A stretch of DNA of 64,000 nt from Protonemura montana. Its lineage: Eukaryota > Arthropoda > Insecta > Plecoptera > Nemouridae. Where the stretch lies: assembly GCA_947568835.1 (NCBI GenBank), contig OX387611.1:10291850-10355849 (forward strand), given 5' to 3'. A model generated the notes under the pieces. That model did not search any database. It was given only the letters and a program-made list of their open reading frames with translations, and had not been told where the DNA came from. The position numbers and the translations under genes are program-made. Positions 1-11,789 of this stretch are shown piece after piece (position 1 is the stretch's first letter; every line of letters begins with the position of its first letter).

Positions 1-451
1 TGGAAACTTCTCAGATCTTTGTTGGTAAGTATTTATTTTAATTTAAAAATTCTAATTGCATACACCGGTCACCGTAACTTAATTATTTGCACTAATTTTC
101 TGTGTCAAATAGTTAGTTGCAATTGAAGGTATTTACTGTAAGAACATATAATAATGATGAAAGGTTCTTTTAGGTTATTAGCCATAGATTTTAGAGGTTA
201 CAGCCATTTATGGTTGGCGATGTTTACCAGGTAATAATTTGATATTAAAGCTGAGAAAAGACACATTCATGGGGATAGATACACAGACACTAGTCTAATG
301 TGACCGATACAATACTTAGGTTGGCGATAACGCACTGGCTGTACAACTGATAACTCATAATGCCGTGTCTCCTTCCGTTTTGGCTACTTAGTATTCACGT
401 CTGTATGTTTCTTATTGCAGGTAGCAACCGTGCATTGCCTGATGCTTAGAA

Positions 452-3400
452 ATGAGCTCAGAAGATATTGATGCTGTCTCCTTCGTTCCCAACGATTCTC
501 AGGGAAATTTAATGCTCGGTGGTGCACTAAGTTCAGAAGTGTACTCTGATGATCTTCCCGATCAGACTCGTGAAATGCAGAGTGATGCCGAAAAAAATCC
601 TCAAGTTATTGAAAGCATGGAGGGTGTAGTAGAAGAAATTCCAGACCATGGTGACAATGAGCAAAGTGTGTACACGAGCGAAAGTGATAATGCGAAAGGT
701 ATAACGGAAGATAGTTTGGAACGTAATCAAGATGAAGAAGTTAATGAGATGGAGGAAGCTATGAATGAGGTTACAGAAGAAACCCATATGCAAGATGAAT
801 GTGACAAAAGCATAACTGAAGAACAAATCACTGAAAAATATGAAGAACACACTGAAGAAAGTGATATCTTAAAAAGTGGCTCTGCACAAGATTTGTTAGA
901 AAAAGAAACTGCCGTTCAATCAATTTATAGACCTAGAGTGTTGGCTATCAATCAAGAATTGGCTGTTGGAAAAGAATTTGCCGACTATAATTCGTTTATG
1001 GTAGGTATTTGTCCACGGGTTCATTGAAATGTACAATCGGCATACTATTTAACCAGAAATCCTGAACCAAAATCCTGGTTAAAATAGTATTTTATTTTTG
1101 TGTCACTTGAACAAGCCAAAACGTCGCATCCATCGCAACCAGCTTTTTCAACCTCAGTAAGGTGCGTTCCTTCTTTCCTCTTCCTCAATACTGATAAAAT
1201 TGTTAAAAACTCCTGCAAATAAACAATGACCAAGATGCTTCAAACCATGTTTAATAAAAAAGCAACCAACATTGAACAAAATTTCTTTAAATCACCTAAA
1301 ATTTGACAATTCGTTCTGCTTGTTGCAGAGTGCAGTTTATCAATACTGCGAAGAACACGGCATCACGTACGTTACGGCGTTCAGCAAAACAGTGGCTGCT
1401 CGAAACAAAGATTGCCGCAAGACCTTCGCGGAGAAGTTACGTTTCACCCACCTGCGGCTGCGGTGCAAATACGGCGGAGCACCCAGACGGTCTATTGCTT
1501 GTGTTCGTATGCAAAAATTGTGAGTATTTATTTCACGGGTGTATAACGCTACAAGGTGGTAGGAGTTATTAAGAGTGATCAGTTATTTGTTTCAAGCTAG
1601 TCTGGACAATGGCATTGAGTGGAATTTTTCTTTTTCAATGTTAATAGCAAACCATGCCTTGAGCTGGAAATTGAACAGTTAAACGAATTGTTCTCATGAG
1701 ATCACCGAAGTTAAGCAACCTTTCGCTGAGTCAGGCATTAGATGACTGACCATCATATCACAAGACCAGTTCTGTTTGGGAGAGAGGTTGGAGGGATGAA
1801 AGTTAGTACAACAACTTCACTCGCCTTGCTTATCAACCTCTCGACAGCATGGATTTGTGGAGGAATCCTGTTGTTCGCGTTGTACCGTCCTTCAGAAGGG
1901 AACTTAAGCCGGTGGTCCCCTTGGTGCTCTTGTAGGTACAGAGAAGGCTACATGCTGGCACCACGTTTCCCCTCCTCTCTTCTAGACTAGGTTAGGTTCA
2001 TCCTCATCATCATCCACTCATTCACCGACGCCATTAGACCATTGCCGTAGGGCCCGTTGTCAAAACAGTGCATTGTTAAACCCCACAAAGCAATCAATTG
2101 AGCTGTACAACATCACGAGCTTAAAATTCCCCTGGCTAGGTAATCAACAGATCTTGCCAAGTTTAAATCCAATTTGTCTCACGCAGAACGTGCAAGGTCC
2201 ACTGCCCGTCGACACTTACTGTGGTAGCGCAACGCAATCCTGACCGCCTCCACATCACCACGTTCATCGAAGATCACAACCACGAGCTTCATCCACCGAT
2301 ATCTCCGACCGCATCACGGCAAAAACTTGGCTGCAGCAAGAACAGGTGGGTTGGGAAAGGGGACTGTAACAAGGTTGATGGTAGCCCAATTACTGTTATT
2401 GATTAGCGTAACGTTAGGTTATGTTAGGTTAGGTAATACAATCGAAAAAATCGCTTTTGTGTTGTTGTTTTTTTGTTTGTTTGCATTTTTGATCGCGCTC
2501 TAGCGGCCAAACGTCTGAATTGATTTAAACCAAATTTGCAGACCACGTTTCCGTGTTCTCAACTTAGATACTCTGTGTTTTTCATAAAAATCAGTTTGAT
2601 TGTTTTGTAACTGTTCAAATTCACAGAAATTTTAGATTTTGTGTAAACTATTTGGGCTTGTACCTTCAAAAGTATTTGATACTTATTCACTAAACTTTGC
2701 AAAGTTGTGAAATACATCAAAATGAAGTAGTTGCGAAGTTTTTGAGTCCGTATGTGTTTTATCTCTCTATCTATTCACAAATTTCCGACTTAATTTTGTC
2801 CATTTTGGCTGTTTTGCTGTGATCTTTACAATAGATCAGCTTTTCATTTTTTTCATCTTACAACGCAACAAAAAATTCATTCGCAAAACCCTAGTTTAGA
2901 TATATTATTGCACTGCAATGCCTCTTCGTCATCTGCAGATTTTCAGCGTCCTCTTCTCGCTCAGCGAAGACAGCCGTGGACTCGTTCTCCAACTTTCGAC
3001 CTTCGAGCAATACAGCGACCAACTTGGCGGGCCCGCGGGTACCGATGGCCGTGCTGAGACCTGTCAGCAGCCTGACAATCCAGTCCAAGCTTTTATCCCT
3101 GTTTGAAAAGCCGATAAACCAGGCCAGCTGGCGGCCTGTCACTCTGCGAGGGAAGAACGAGAAGGTCGTTCCGGTATGCAGGGATGAGGGAGCAACGATG
3201 CTGACGAGAAGTCCGAAACGTGAGTTGCAGCTTTTTGTCAATAGCTTGTTAGGCCTGCAAGCCAAAAGACTGGGTAAGTTAATTGAGATATAGTTCAAAT
3301 AAGGTGTCAAGAGGCTGGGTATTTGCTGTGGTGAATGAGGAGAGAGAGAGGGTATCCAACTTTCCAGAGAAGAAAATTGGGATTGGTGCAAATATCCAGC

Positions 3401-4947
3401 CTCTTGGCACCGTATTTGCATTAGACCAATTAACATGTGGTAAGTAATTTAACTTTGCTAATGTTTTCGTTTTCATATATATTTATTTATTATGTCGTTT
3501 TTAATCGACCCGTTAAATTTCACCGGTTTAATCAATGCTCCGCGAGCCTACCTACATTGGCCGAAACGACCACACACGGAAGATCTAGATGATCCAACCA
3601 AGAACCGAAGATGGGAAGTTCTCACTGGTGGCAGACGGATTACGGCTGTGGAACGAACTCCCTGCCCTTGTCACGTCCCCCTTCCCCAAGAAGTGGGCAA
3701 AGGAATTTAGACGCCGGTCAAAAGAAAATCATAGACGGAATAATCCAAAAGACTAGCCCTGTAAATAACGTAGCTAACTCCAACTGGACACCACTAACCG
3801 GACACTATACAACCAGCAATCATAAAAAAAGGAACCATGCATAAGTATGAGAATAAATAAATATTATTATTATTATTATTATTATTATGACACGTTTGTT
3901 TCCAGTCAGTGTTGAACACCGTTATGCAACTCCGACCTCCGATTCCGCGTCCAACAAGAAGGTGGTCATCGACATCACGGGTGAAGGTAGGTCCAGGGAT
4001 ACGATCCCAACCACTAGGGCAATGATTCTGTTAACAGAACTTCTTAATTGCGTTTTCAACTGGCTGCTCCGGGTGTGCATTGGGAACAATCTCATTATTT
4101 TATTATTTGTGGTGTTTAAGGACGCACTGTTTTGACATCTGGCCATGCGGCACTGGTCTAATGGCGTTGATGAATGAGTGGATGATGATGAGGATGATGA
4201 TGAACCTAACTTAGCCTATAAGGAAGGAGGGGAAACCCTGTGCCGGCACGTAGCCTACTCCTGTTGAAGACCAAGGGGACCACCGGCTCAACGTCCCTTC
4301 CGAAGGACGGTACAACTCGAACAACAGGATTCTTCCACAAATCCATGCTGTCGAGAGGTTGATAAGCAAGGCGAGTGAAGTTGCTGTACTAACTTTCATC
4401 CCTCCAACCTCTCTCCTGAACAGAACTGGTCATGTGTATGATGGTCACCCATCCTATTGGATTCTATTGGCTTGGTTGACAGCAATTTTATCTTGATTTT
4501 CTACATATGCATTTTAAAAAAAGCCACTGAAAAAAAACCTCCTTTTTAATTTAAATAAAATTATTTCTTTATTCTTGACTGTTGCTCAATCTATTGCAGA
4601 AGACCATTTTCATCAGTTAAATTTTTTTTTTTATCGCCAATTTTTACGAATGCAGCTCAACATTTGTTCAGATGCTCCGACTTAACCCATAAAAAAACCT
4701 AATTGTGTAGCGCAACAAATAATCTATTCAAACTAAATAACCTAAATCGTGGTTTGTAGCGGACGCCGATGAAACCAGCGTGGAGGTAAGCAAGGCGGTG
4801 GCACGCGTGAACGAGGCCTGGAAATGCGTGTACCGCGTGCTGGAAGGAGACCACGCAAAACTGCGTGATAAGATGGAGATGCTTCGCGCAGACAACAAGC
4901 GATTGCGCAGCACACCTTGCGAAGACTGCGGCAGTATGCGGAGATGA
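452..4947 (+). CDS. FAR1/ZSWIM-type zinc-binding protein with C-terminal coiled coil (five coding exons)
   Basis: Coding exons 452-1000, 1329-1519, 2187-2345, 2939-3219 and 4760-4947 join in phase to 456 codons (455 aa), which supports the model. A non-coding exon probably ends at 24, with its intron closing at 420. Residues 1-160 are acidic and low-complexity. Residues 165-285 resemble the N-terminal DNA-binding-like domain of ZSWIM1/3 and FAR1/MULE-related proteins: C229, C241, C249 and C253, then an H-N-H-E motif near 277-280. The last exon encodes an amphipathic coiled coil (about 397-445) followed by a C-x-x-C pair. No transposase catalytic core or SWIM finger follows, so this may be a domesticated DNA-binding domain or a host regulator. 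A 5S-SINE lies in intron 2; a MITE, a LINE tail and another SINE lie in the last intron. Nuclear location is inferred. The exon structure is well supported; the family name is moderate. Confidence 0.75.
1680..2100 (+). mobile_element. 5S rRNA-derived SINE copy
   Basis: The copy starts inside the 5S-like head (GAGATCACCGAAGTTAAGC) and runs through the shared body to the tail near 2095. The tail ends in a CAATCAATTG-type repeat. The central part of the head is shortened relative to other copies. It sits in an intron of the FAR1/ZSWIM-like gene. Confidence 0.85.
3296..3419. mobile_element. MITE with ~29-bp terminal inverted repeats
   Basis: The ends CAAATAAGGTGTCAAGAGGC and GCCTCTTGGCACCGTATTTG are imperfect inverted repeats around a 65-bp centre rich in GA. 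A diverged relative (CAAATAGGGTGCCAAAAGG) begins at 5465. No coding capacity. It lies in the last intron of the FAR1/ZSWIM-like gene. Confidence 0.6.
3575..3888 (+). mobile_element. 5'-truncated LINE (non-LTR retrotransposon) 3' end
   Basis: One frame from about 3591 to 3750 encodes the C-terminus typical of non-LTR reverse transcriptases, including L-R-L-W-N-E-L-P followed by a basic stretch and a stop. A short 3' UTR and an (ATT)n tail at 3864-3888 follow. Only the last ~50 codons remain, so this is a dead 5'-truncated insertion. The clade (Jockey/CR1-like) is not resolved. Confidence 0.6.
4102..4457 (-). mobile_element. 5S rRNA-derived SINE copy, head truncated
   Basis: Reverse-strand copy with the AT-rich tail next to 4102 and the shared body, stopping within the 5S-like head at about 4457. 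It lies in the last intron of the FAR1/ZSWIM-like gene, opposite to the gene. Confidence 0.85.
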
Positions 4948-6817
4948 GACGATGAAATATGCGCTCATAGTGGACCTTTTTGTGCCAAATGAGGGGTTAT
5001 AATTTTCTGCAGTCAGAATAAGGTTATGTGTTGAATCATAATTGTTTAAAACTGAGTTTTTAAATGCTAACTAGTTGCTTACAATGTCGAGTTAAAATGA
5101 TAACCGGATGTTGAGATGTTAATGCAATTATCTTATTGTCTGTGGAGATGAGTACCCATGGAGATGAGTACACTGGCAAATATATTTAATCCATTCATTG
5201 TTATATAGTCTGTGAGTAAAACAACTCATTTTCTGCAACTTATACCTGGCCTTTCATCAAGTGTGAACATTTGTTGTTTTTCTTAGCATTTACAAACCCA
5301 GTTTTGAATAGATTATTTTCTGAAATAGACTAAAATAGACTTGAGTTTGAAAACTATAATAGCAATTTATGCTCTTTTTTTTATTTATTTTACAGGGTTT
5401 TGTGAAAAAACAATATAATGTTTATGTGAATTGAGTGAGAAGTTTCTGAAATATACTGTAATGCAAATAGGGTGCCAAAAGGTTGGATAATCGTTGTGGT
5501 TAACCGGAGAAGAAAAATAGCATCACATGGTGCCCTTCTCGAGATGTTACGTTTTAGAAAAGTTGCCTTTGTCACTGAAAGAGATAGGTATGACAGTTGT
5601 TAATTTTGGAAACACCAATTGTAATTGTGATTATTTTTTTTTTGTAAACTGATGGGTATTAAATTGGCTCGTTTATATTTTTGAGAGTACCTGCTTCATA
5701 AAAAAAGGGCAAGTAGCTCTCAATAATGGCTCCCCAAGTATTTATTTTCATTTCTGGAATGCGAAAAGCCAAAATGTTGGAATTAAAATGTATTTGTAAT
5801 GGGGAAAATAAAAGAAAAAACATTTAACAGGGTGTAAAAAAACTAATTACGATAAATGCTAAGAGTTGTTTGACGCGTTGGCAAAATTCGCGTGATGTAG
5901 AATTGTACTAGCATTATTTCTCACTGTATTTCTGTATTTTTTTTTTTTATTCCAGAAGAACTTAAAATTTTACACAGGAAAGTCAGTTATAATTTAAAAA
6001 TTTGTCTATGCTATAAAAGCAATGTTCAGACCATAAGGCATAGCTTATGAATTTTGAAGCCAATGTTTGAATTCATTACATTCTTTATCTTTTAGCTCCG
6101 AAGGGTTTAGCTTACGAAATAAACTACCAGCATAAACATGTTCTTTTTTTTTAAGTAGATTCATTTGGTTTATCGAGCCCATATTTTAATTTCTGTCTGG
6201 TAGAATAAGAATTTGTTTTAGACTTAACCAATCTTCCTTATTGAAAACAAACATCTGAGTTTCCGTGGCCGCTGTGCATCCCAAAATTGTTCAATCTGTT
6301 AACATTTTCAAACTACACACACAAAAAATACTCGCGTCCACCATTTTGAAAAGCCTCGAATTTTATTATTTGTATCAAATATTTATTTATATATAATGAT
6401 ATAAATGTGTGCTTAAAGAAATTTATTTTAGTCGATGAAACAGATTATACCAACCCCAATTAAAGAATACAAAATGTGTTTTTTTCCCTGGATCTCCTAG
6501 TAAAAGAAGATGGGGGTGATACAACCCCCTGAACATGGCAATAGAGTAAACGTTTATTTTGACTTTTCAGTGCCGAGCACTTGTAGAAAAGCTGTTGTCT
6601 TCTATTCCTCCTTTAAAGTAATCCGTGTGCTGTTTGTGTCCTTAGTGATCAATTTTTTATTTTAGGTTGTTTCTCAACTATACTTTTTGTAATATTTTAT
6701 CTTTTTATTTATTTTTAAAATGTTACCTTTTAGCAATCAAAAAGTGTCCCACCTAAATAAAGTCACTTCAATAGCGTAACAAAATGCACGTGATTCTAAA
6801 AGGAACAACCTGAAATT
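4948..6817. other. Intergenic, between two convergent genes
   Basis: AT-rich stretch between the plus-strand FAR1/ZSWIM-like gene and the minus-strand Diedel-like gene. It holds a diverged relative of the 3296 MITE (from 5465) and an interspersed repeat at 6245-6510. No exon-like open frame with splice signals was seen. Confidence 0.6.
6245..6510. repeat. Unclassified interspersed repeat, copy 1
   Basis: Shares long blocks with 46630-46985 and 52020-52385: a run around CAAACTACACAC, then ACCATTTTGAAAAGCCTC, then CCCCAATTAAAGAATA. No coding capacity or clear terminal repeats seen. Copies are diverged, suggesting an old family. Confidence 0.5.
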
Positions 6818-8885
6818 CTACGGGTCAATCTCCCCTGCGTCTAGCATTCCGTCTTGGTTTAGATCCAGAGTGTGCCAGTCGACTTTTTCAAGTACCCCGA
6901 TTCTGCCAAAAAATTCCTTCACTTCCTTCCCGTCCAAAAAACCGTCGCCGTCAAAATCGGCAACACTTACTACTGCGCTTCCGTTCTTCAAAGACGTTGC
7001 ACTTCCGAGCTAGAAGAAGGAAGAACTACAATATGAATCATGTTTTTGATCATGTCTACGTTGCTCTATTGAATATTTTGCAAAACATGAATATTGAGAA
7101 AAAATGAAAATTAGCAGTTTAACGAAATGCGTGGCAAAAAAATCTTCAGACATTTTTGACAACTGGTATTTTACATTCATTGATTCCACCCAGTAGGGGA
7201 GGAGGGGTCTAGTTGTCTCAAAATCTATCTATGTGTGCATATCTTCTAAAAAAATGAAGTTATTCTTGTTTTATTTTTTTTATTGATTAATGGACATTTG
7301 GTTATAATGTGAATTTTTTACGATTTATTAGACTGTCAGTGGAACTGCTATGTCTCTTAGTTGACCTATAAATGTTTGAGACTTTTAGACCCCTCCTCCC
7401 TTACAGGGGACCAATCTATTGTCAAGATTAAAATTGAAATGCTAGAAATGACCGTACCAGAGAATCTTCATACCCGTCGTATCTGTCCATTCTGGAGTTC
7501 TTCTGGATGCAATGCTGAAGATCCCGACATTTTTCTCCTTGTGCTTTTTTAACGCAACCCCCGTTGCAATCGCACCCAAATAAGTTGCACCCGTGTTCAC
7601 CACGTTTACCACAGAACCAGCGTGAGGCCCTCTGACAATCATCGCACAAAATAACCGAAAGTGACTTTTTGCCGCAGTCGTGACCGTAGCAGCATACGCC
7701 CGCCGCTGAAAGAATATAACGCTGATATATTTATTTATTCTTTATTCTAGAAGGCCTTAAAAAACCAAAAGGTTGGTTTTATACATATTAAATAAAACAT
7801 AACCTAAAAGAGCAAATACAAATATTCCCTGCTGTACGCTAGCCGTTAAATGGGTTTAAAAATTGGTAGGTATTCCTTTTTGAGAAAACTGTTGTCGTTT
7901 AATTTGTTTTGTTGGTTAAGTTTATTGATTAGTGGAAGATGAACTGTTTTGACAACGGGTCCCGTGGCACTTGTCTAATGGCGTAGCTGAGTAAGTGAGT
8001 GATGATGAGGATGATGATAAACCTAACCAAGCCAAGAAATGTGGAAAGAAACGCTGTTCCTGCAGGTAGCCTACTCCTATCGAAGACCAGAGTAATGTTA
8101 CCAGCTTAACGTCCCTTCCGAATGTCGGTGTAACGTGAACAACAGGATTCCTCCACAAATCCATGCTGTCGAGAGGTTGATAAGCACAGCGAATAAAGTT
8201 GCTGTACTTTCATCCCTCCAACCTCTCTCCCAAACAGAACTTGTCATCTGTATGATGGTCACTCATCCAATACCTGACCCAGCGCAGTGTTGCTTAACTT
8301 TCATCCTTCCAACCTCTCTCCCGAACAGAACTGGTCATGTGTTTAATGGTCACCTATCCAATACCTGACCCAGCGCAGTGTTGCTTAACTTTCATCCCTC
8401 CAACCTCTCTCCCGAACAGAACTGGTCATGTGCTTAGTGGTCACCTATCCAATACCTGACCCAGCGCAGTGTTGCTTAACTTTCATCCCTCCAACCTCTC
8501 TCCCGAACAGAACTGGTCATGTGTATGATGGTCACCCATCCAATACCTGACCCAGCGCAGTGTTGCTTAACTTTCATCCCTCCAACCTCTCTCCCAAACA
8601 GAACTGGTAATGCGAACAAAGATGATAGACAAACTATTTTCTTCTCAATTTTTTAGTTTTTGCCTTCAAGGTAAAAATATACGAGCAGATTGTAGCTATC
8701 AAAAGAAAGGCACAGCACTAAATTTAAGACTAATTCTTCATTATTTGATACTTAAATACTTTTTTTCAAGAAATAAAAAATGAACAAGCCTACGTGCTTA
8801 AAGCTTACTTACCAGGAGCTATCTGCTGAGCAAAGACAAGGAAAGATGCGACCACTAGAAGAGTGCCGAGTTTCAAGTCCAACAT
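6818..8885 (-). CDS. Secreted Diedel-like cysteine-rich protein fused to two EF-hands
   Basis: Three exons (8813-8885, 7458-7705, 6818-7009) join in phase to 171 codons (170 aa). Residues 1-20 form a signal peptide. Residues 28-90 carry twelve cysteines in a Diedel-like pattern: an early C-C pair, then W-F-C, then GCNLFGCDCNGGC at 63-75, very close to the Drosophila Diedel signature. Residues 125-136 (DFDGDGFLDGKE) and 156-167 (DLNQDGMLDAGE) are canonical calcium-binding EF-hand loops. Drosophila Diedel is a short circulating cytokine that dampens the IMD immune pathway; homologues also occur in some insect DNA viruses. Known Diedel proteins, as I recall them, lack EF-hands, so the fusion looks new. 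The first intron (7706-8812) holds a SINE with tandem copies. The exon 2 donor is CTG|GTACGG; a nearby GG|GTATGA is an alternative but breaks phase with the best exon 3 acceptor. Function here is inferred. Confidence 0.82.
7940..8612 (-). mobile_element. 5S-SINE copy with five tandem 91-bp head units
   Basis: Reverse-strand SINE with tail and body at 7940-8220, then roughly five repeats of the segment linking the 5S-like C box to the start of the body, up to about 8612. It lies in intron 1 of the Diedel-like gene. Confidence 0.8.
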
Positions 8886-9237
8886 TTTCCAATTTGCAGT
8901 GAGCTTTTGCTATGAGCACCGTAGATCGTTTTGCGTTAGTGACGTTGACAGCGACGTGTTGGTCAATGCAGGAGGGTGGCAGAATTAACTTCTATTTATT
9001 TAAAGTCTTGCCGTGCAACTAACTACTAAGTAGAGAGTAGAGATAAGTGGTAGAGTTCGTGTGATAAAACCTGTAAATTGCGTATTTTCTGTAAAAGAAA
9101 GACACGTGCCGCTCTTATCTGGTAGAAGAGTAATGTTACTAGTTCTACAAGATTAAAATAAAATAAATGTAATGAATCACACATAAAAAAGCGTAATTGA
9201 TTTTATTTATTTTACTACTCAATTTATTTCTAATCCT

Positions 9238-9300
9238 CTAATAATTTTAATTCCCCTAGCCTTCCAGTTCATGCTAAATCCGGCGGGCGTTCATTTAATA
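9238..9300 (-). pseudogene. Decayed relative of the terminal exon at 10827-10999
   Basis: On the minus strand, AACGCCCGCCGGATTTAGC followed by GAACTGGAAGG and AGGGGAA lines up with AACGCCCACCGGATTCGGG, GAACTTGAAAGG and AGGGGAA in the intact exon. Its frame carries stops, so it is a remnant, perhaps from a local gene duplication. Only about 60 bp can be aligned by eye. Confidence 0.4.
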
Positions 9301-9473
9301 AACATTTTTAGTACTTGGTGTAATTATAAAATTAAGTAATTAACTTATATTAATCTGCACACACCATATATTTTTTATATCAGTTTATTTATGTTTACAA
9401 TTTTCTTTCAGGATTGTATTTTTTTCAGTGTTTTTTTTTTACCATTCCGATTATTTACAGCTGTTTAAAATGT

Positions 9474-9707
9474 AGAGTACCGGAACACGCCGTTAAGTAG
9501 AGCCACTGTCGAATGAAATTTAATTTCGATATTTCTCGTAGGCTTACTCGCTTTTAAGACTTTTCATGCTCAAATGATCTCCATCAATGTTTACCTCAAC
9601 GATTGATAAACACGTAACGATATTCAAAAGCGAGTTAACCTACGAGAAATATCGAAATTAAATTTCATACGACAGTGGCTCCACTTAACGGCGTGTTCTG
9701 GTACTCT
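9474..9707. mobile_element. Foldback/MITE element with ~85-bp arms
   Basis: AGAGTACCGGAACACGCCG at the left end is mirrored by CGGCGTGTTCTGGTACTCT at the right end. The inverted arms (about 9474-9560 and 9622-9707) are nearly identical and enclose a ~60-bp spacer. No coding capacity. It would form a long hairpin. Confidence 0.75.
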
Positions 9708-9754
9708 GCGTTTTTGTCGGTAAAGTAGTCATTTGGCGGCCATCTTTCACGCAG

Positions 9755-10045
9755 GAACTTTAACACTAACGTTCTGTCTCTACCTAGAACCTGCACACTC
9801 AACGGCTTAACATTAACGTTCTGCCTCTACCTAGAACCTGTACACTCAACGGTTTAACATTAACGTTCTGTCTATACCTAGAACCTGCACACTCAACAGT
9901 TTAAAATTAACGTTCTGTCTCTACCTAGAACCTGCACACTCAACGGCTTAACATTAACGTTCTGTCTCTACCTAGAACCTGCTCACTCAACGGTTTAACA
10001 TTAACGTTCTGCCTCTACCTAGAACCTGCACACTCAACGATAACA
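9755..10045. repeat. 47-bp minisatellite, ~6 copies
   Basis: Unit contains CATTAACGTTCTGTCTCTAC and CTAGAACCTGCACACTCAAC. Repeats are nearly exact with single-base differences. Intergenic. Confidence 0.9.
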
Positions 10046-10826
10046 TCAAAGAGGCAACCCGCTTACTATTTCATCTGAGGTTGGGATGTTAGAAGCCCAG
10101 TTCTGGGGAGCACGGCACCGGATCTTATGAGAGTACGATTGTGCACACTTTATTTCATTTCTGGAATTTATTTTGTAACCGGCAAATAAACCAGAGACCT
10201 CTGAACAGAGTGTGAATTCCTTATAAGATCCCTAGGTAACGTTGTTCCTCTCGCTTACCAAAAAAATGAGCTTGCCCCAAGATCTACGTTACAGCATAGA
10301 AATACTTTGAGGTGTATCCGTCAAGGTTTTCTTTTAAATCAAATAGCGGCTTAAAATGTAAACCTCTTTCGATATAAGTTTTAAGCCAAAACGGAGAGGA
10401 AGAAGAGAATATATCGACAGTCAAAAAAAACTTTTACTTGATGTGAAAGAAGTCATCTTTATCCCCTTCCTATGGTTAATTTTTTTTTGGTTTAGGGGTA
10501 AACCAAAAAATAAGGAATTTTAGAGAAAATAAACTTAAAAAATGACAAAGAGTTTCTTTATTTGCACCAATTCATCGCAACCATTCTTGTCTCTGATAAA
10601 CTACGTTTAAAAACAAACAAATTCTTACATAAGTCAAAGAAAAAATGTTAATCAACATTGAAATGTCAAATGAATTTAACTATTAGTCATGACATTGACT
10701 TTGATTTCATTTAAAACATAACGAGTTCCAGTGAGTATCAAGAAAGTCAATAAGTTATTATTTATGATTATTACAACAAAAATTGAAAATAATCATTCAC
10801 ATTCATAATGTACATTGCAGTATTTA

Positions 10827-10999
10827 TCAAAAATTTCGTTCAAATCCCAGTTTCCCCTTCCTTTCAAGTTCGTCCCGAATCCGGTGGGCGTTGTTGCTGG
10901 CCAAATGTCTAGGGCAGTCCCAGAAGAAATCACTCTTTTCAATATCAACCACAAGAGTGGAAACGTGGGCGCCTTTGGAGATGACTGGTGCTCGCCTGG
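10827..10999 (-). CDS. Terminal exon of an unidentified gene
   Basis: An acceptor (TTTACAG at 11000-11006 on the minus strand) opens a 57-codon frame ending in TGA at 10827-10829. The peptide is well mixed and protein-like: R-A-P-V-I-S-K-G-A-H-V, then D-F-F-W-D-C-P, then a charged helix ending R-I-R-D-E-L-E-R-K-G and a final N-F. I do not recognise the family. The upstream exons were not found; the preceding intron would include the 49-bp array. A decayed relative lies at 9238-9300, which argues that this stretch was once duplicated and is really coding. It could also be the last piece of a pseudogene. Confidence 0.4.
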
Positions 11000-11004
11000 C
11001 TGTA

Positions 11005-11705
11005 AATAAGCACAGATATTCCATCTTTATGAGACAAAGACTACCACAGATAAAGCTTGCACAGATATTCCATCCTTCCTTATGAGACAAAGACTACCAC
11101 AGATAAAGCTTGCACAGATATTCCATCCTTATGAGGCAAAGACTATCACAGATAAAGCTTGCACAGATATTCCATCCTTATGAGACAAAGACTACCACAG
11201 ATAAAGCTTGCACAGATATTCCATCCTTATGAGGCAAAGACTATCACAGATAAAGCTTGCACAGATATTCCATCCTTATGAGGCAAAGACTATCACAGAT
11301 AAAGCTTGCACAGATATTCCATCCTTATGGGGCAAAGACTACCACAGATAAAGCTTACACAGATATTCCATCCTTATGAGGCAAAGACTACCACAGATAA
11401 AGCTTACACGGATATTCCATCCTTATGAGGCAAAGACTACCACAGATAAAGCTTACACAGATATTCCATCCTTATGAGGCAAAGACTACCACAGATAAAG
11501 CTTACACGGATATTCCATCCTTATGAGGCAAAGACTACCACAGATAAAGCTTACACGGATATTCCATCCTTATGAGGCAAAGACTACCACAGATAAAGCT
11601 TACACGGATATTCCATCCTTATGGGGCAACGATTACTACAGATAAAGCTTGCATAGACATTCCATCTTTATGGGGCAACGATTACTACAGATAAAGCCTG
11701 CACGC
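11005..11705. repeat. 49-bp minisatellite, ~14 copies
   Basis: Unit contains CACAGATATTCCATCCTTAT and GACTACCACAGATAAAGCTT. Two diverged units at the right end (GGGGCAACGATTACTACAG) mark array decay. The array begins right at the acceptor side of the terminal exon at 10827-10999. Confidence 0.9.
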
Positions 11706-11789
11706 ATGAAGCGTCTGTATTTTGATGGAGCAAAAGTAAAAGCTGATTATTGAGTGTAGCGAGCAGAATAAAATCTTCAATCAAAGCAA

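Larger units (their letters stand above)
8886..10826. other. Intergenic region with foldback element and 47-bp array
   Basis: Upstream of the Diedel-like gene. Contains a decayed exon relative (9238-9300), a foldback element (9474-9707) and a 47-bp minisatellite (9755-10045). Nothing else supportable was seen; a short A/T-rich stretch at 8886-9235 may hold the Diedel-like promoter. Confidence 0.5.

Noticed and set aside
533-850. 105-codon minus-strand frame
   Set aside because: Antisense shadow of the first coding exon of the FAR1/ZSWIM-like gene, rich in Phe/Ile from the acidic codons opposite.
2891-3436. 181-codon minus-strand frame
   Set aside because: Antisense to the exon 2939-3219, which joins in phase with its neighbours; the minus frame runs into a MITE and has no family features.
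10783-11085. 100-codon plus-strand frame
   Set aside because: Opposite the more convincing minus-strand terminal exon and running into the 49-bp array.
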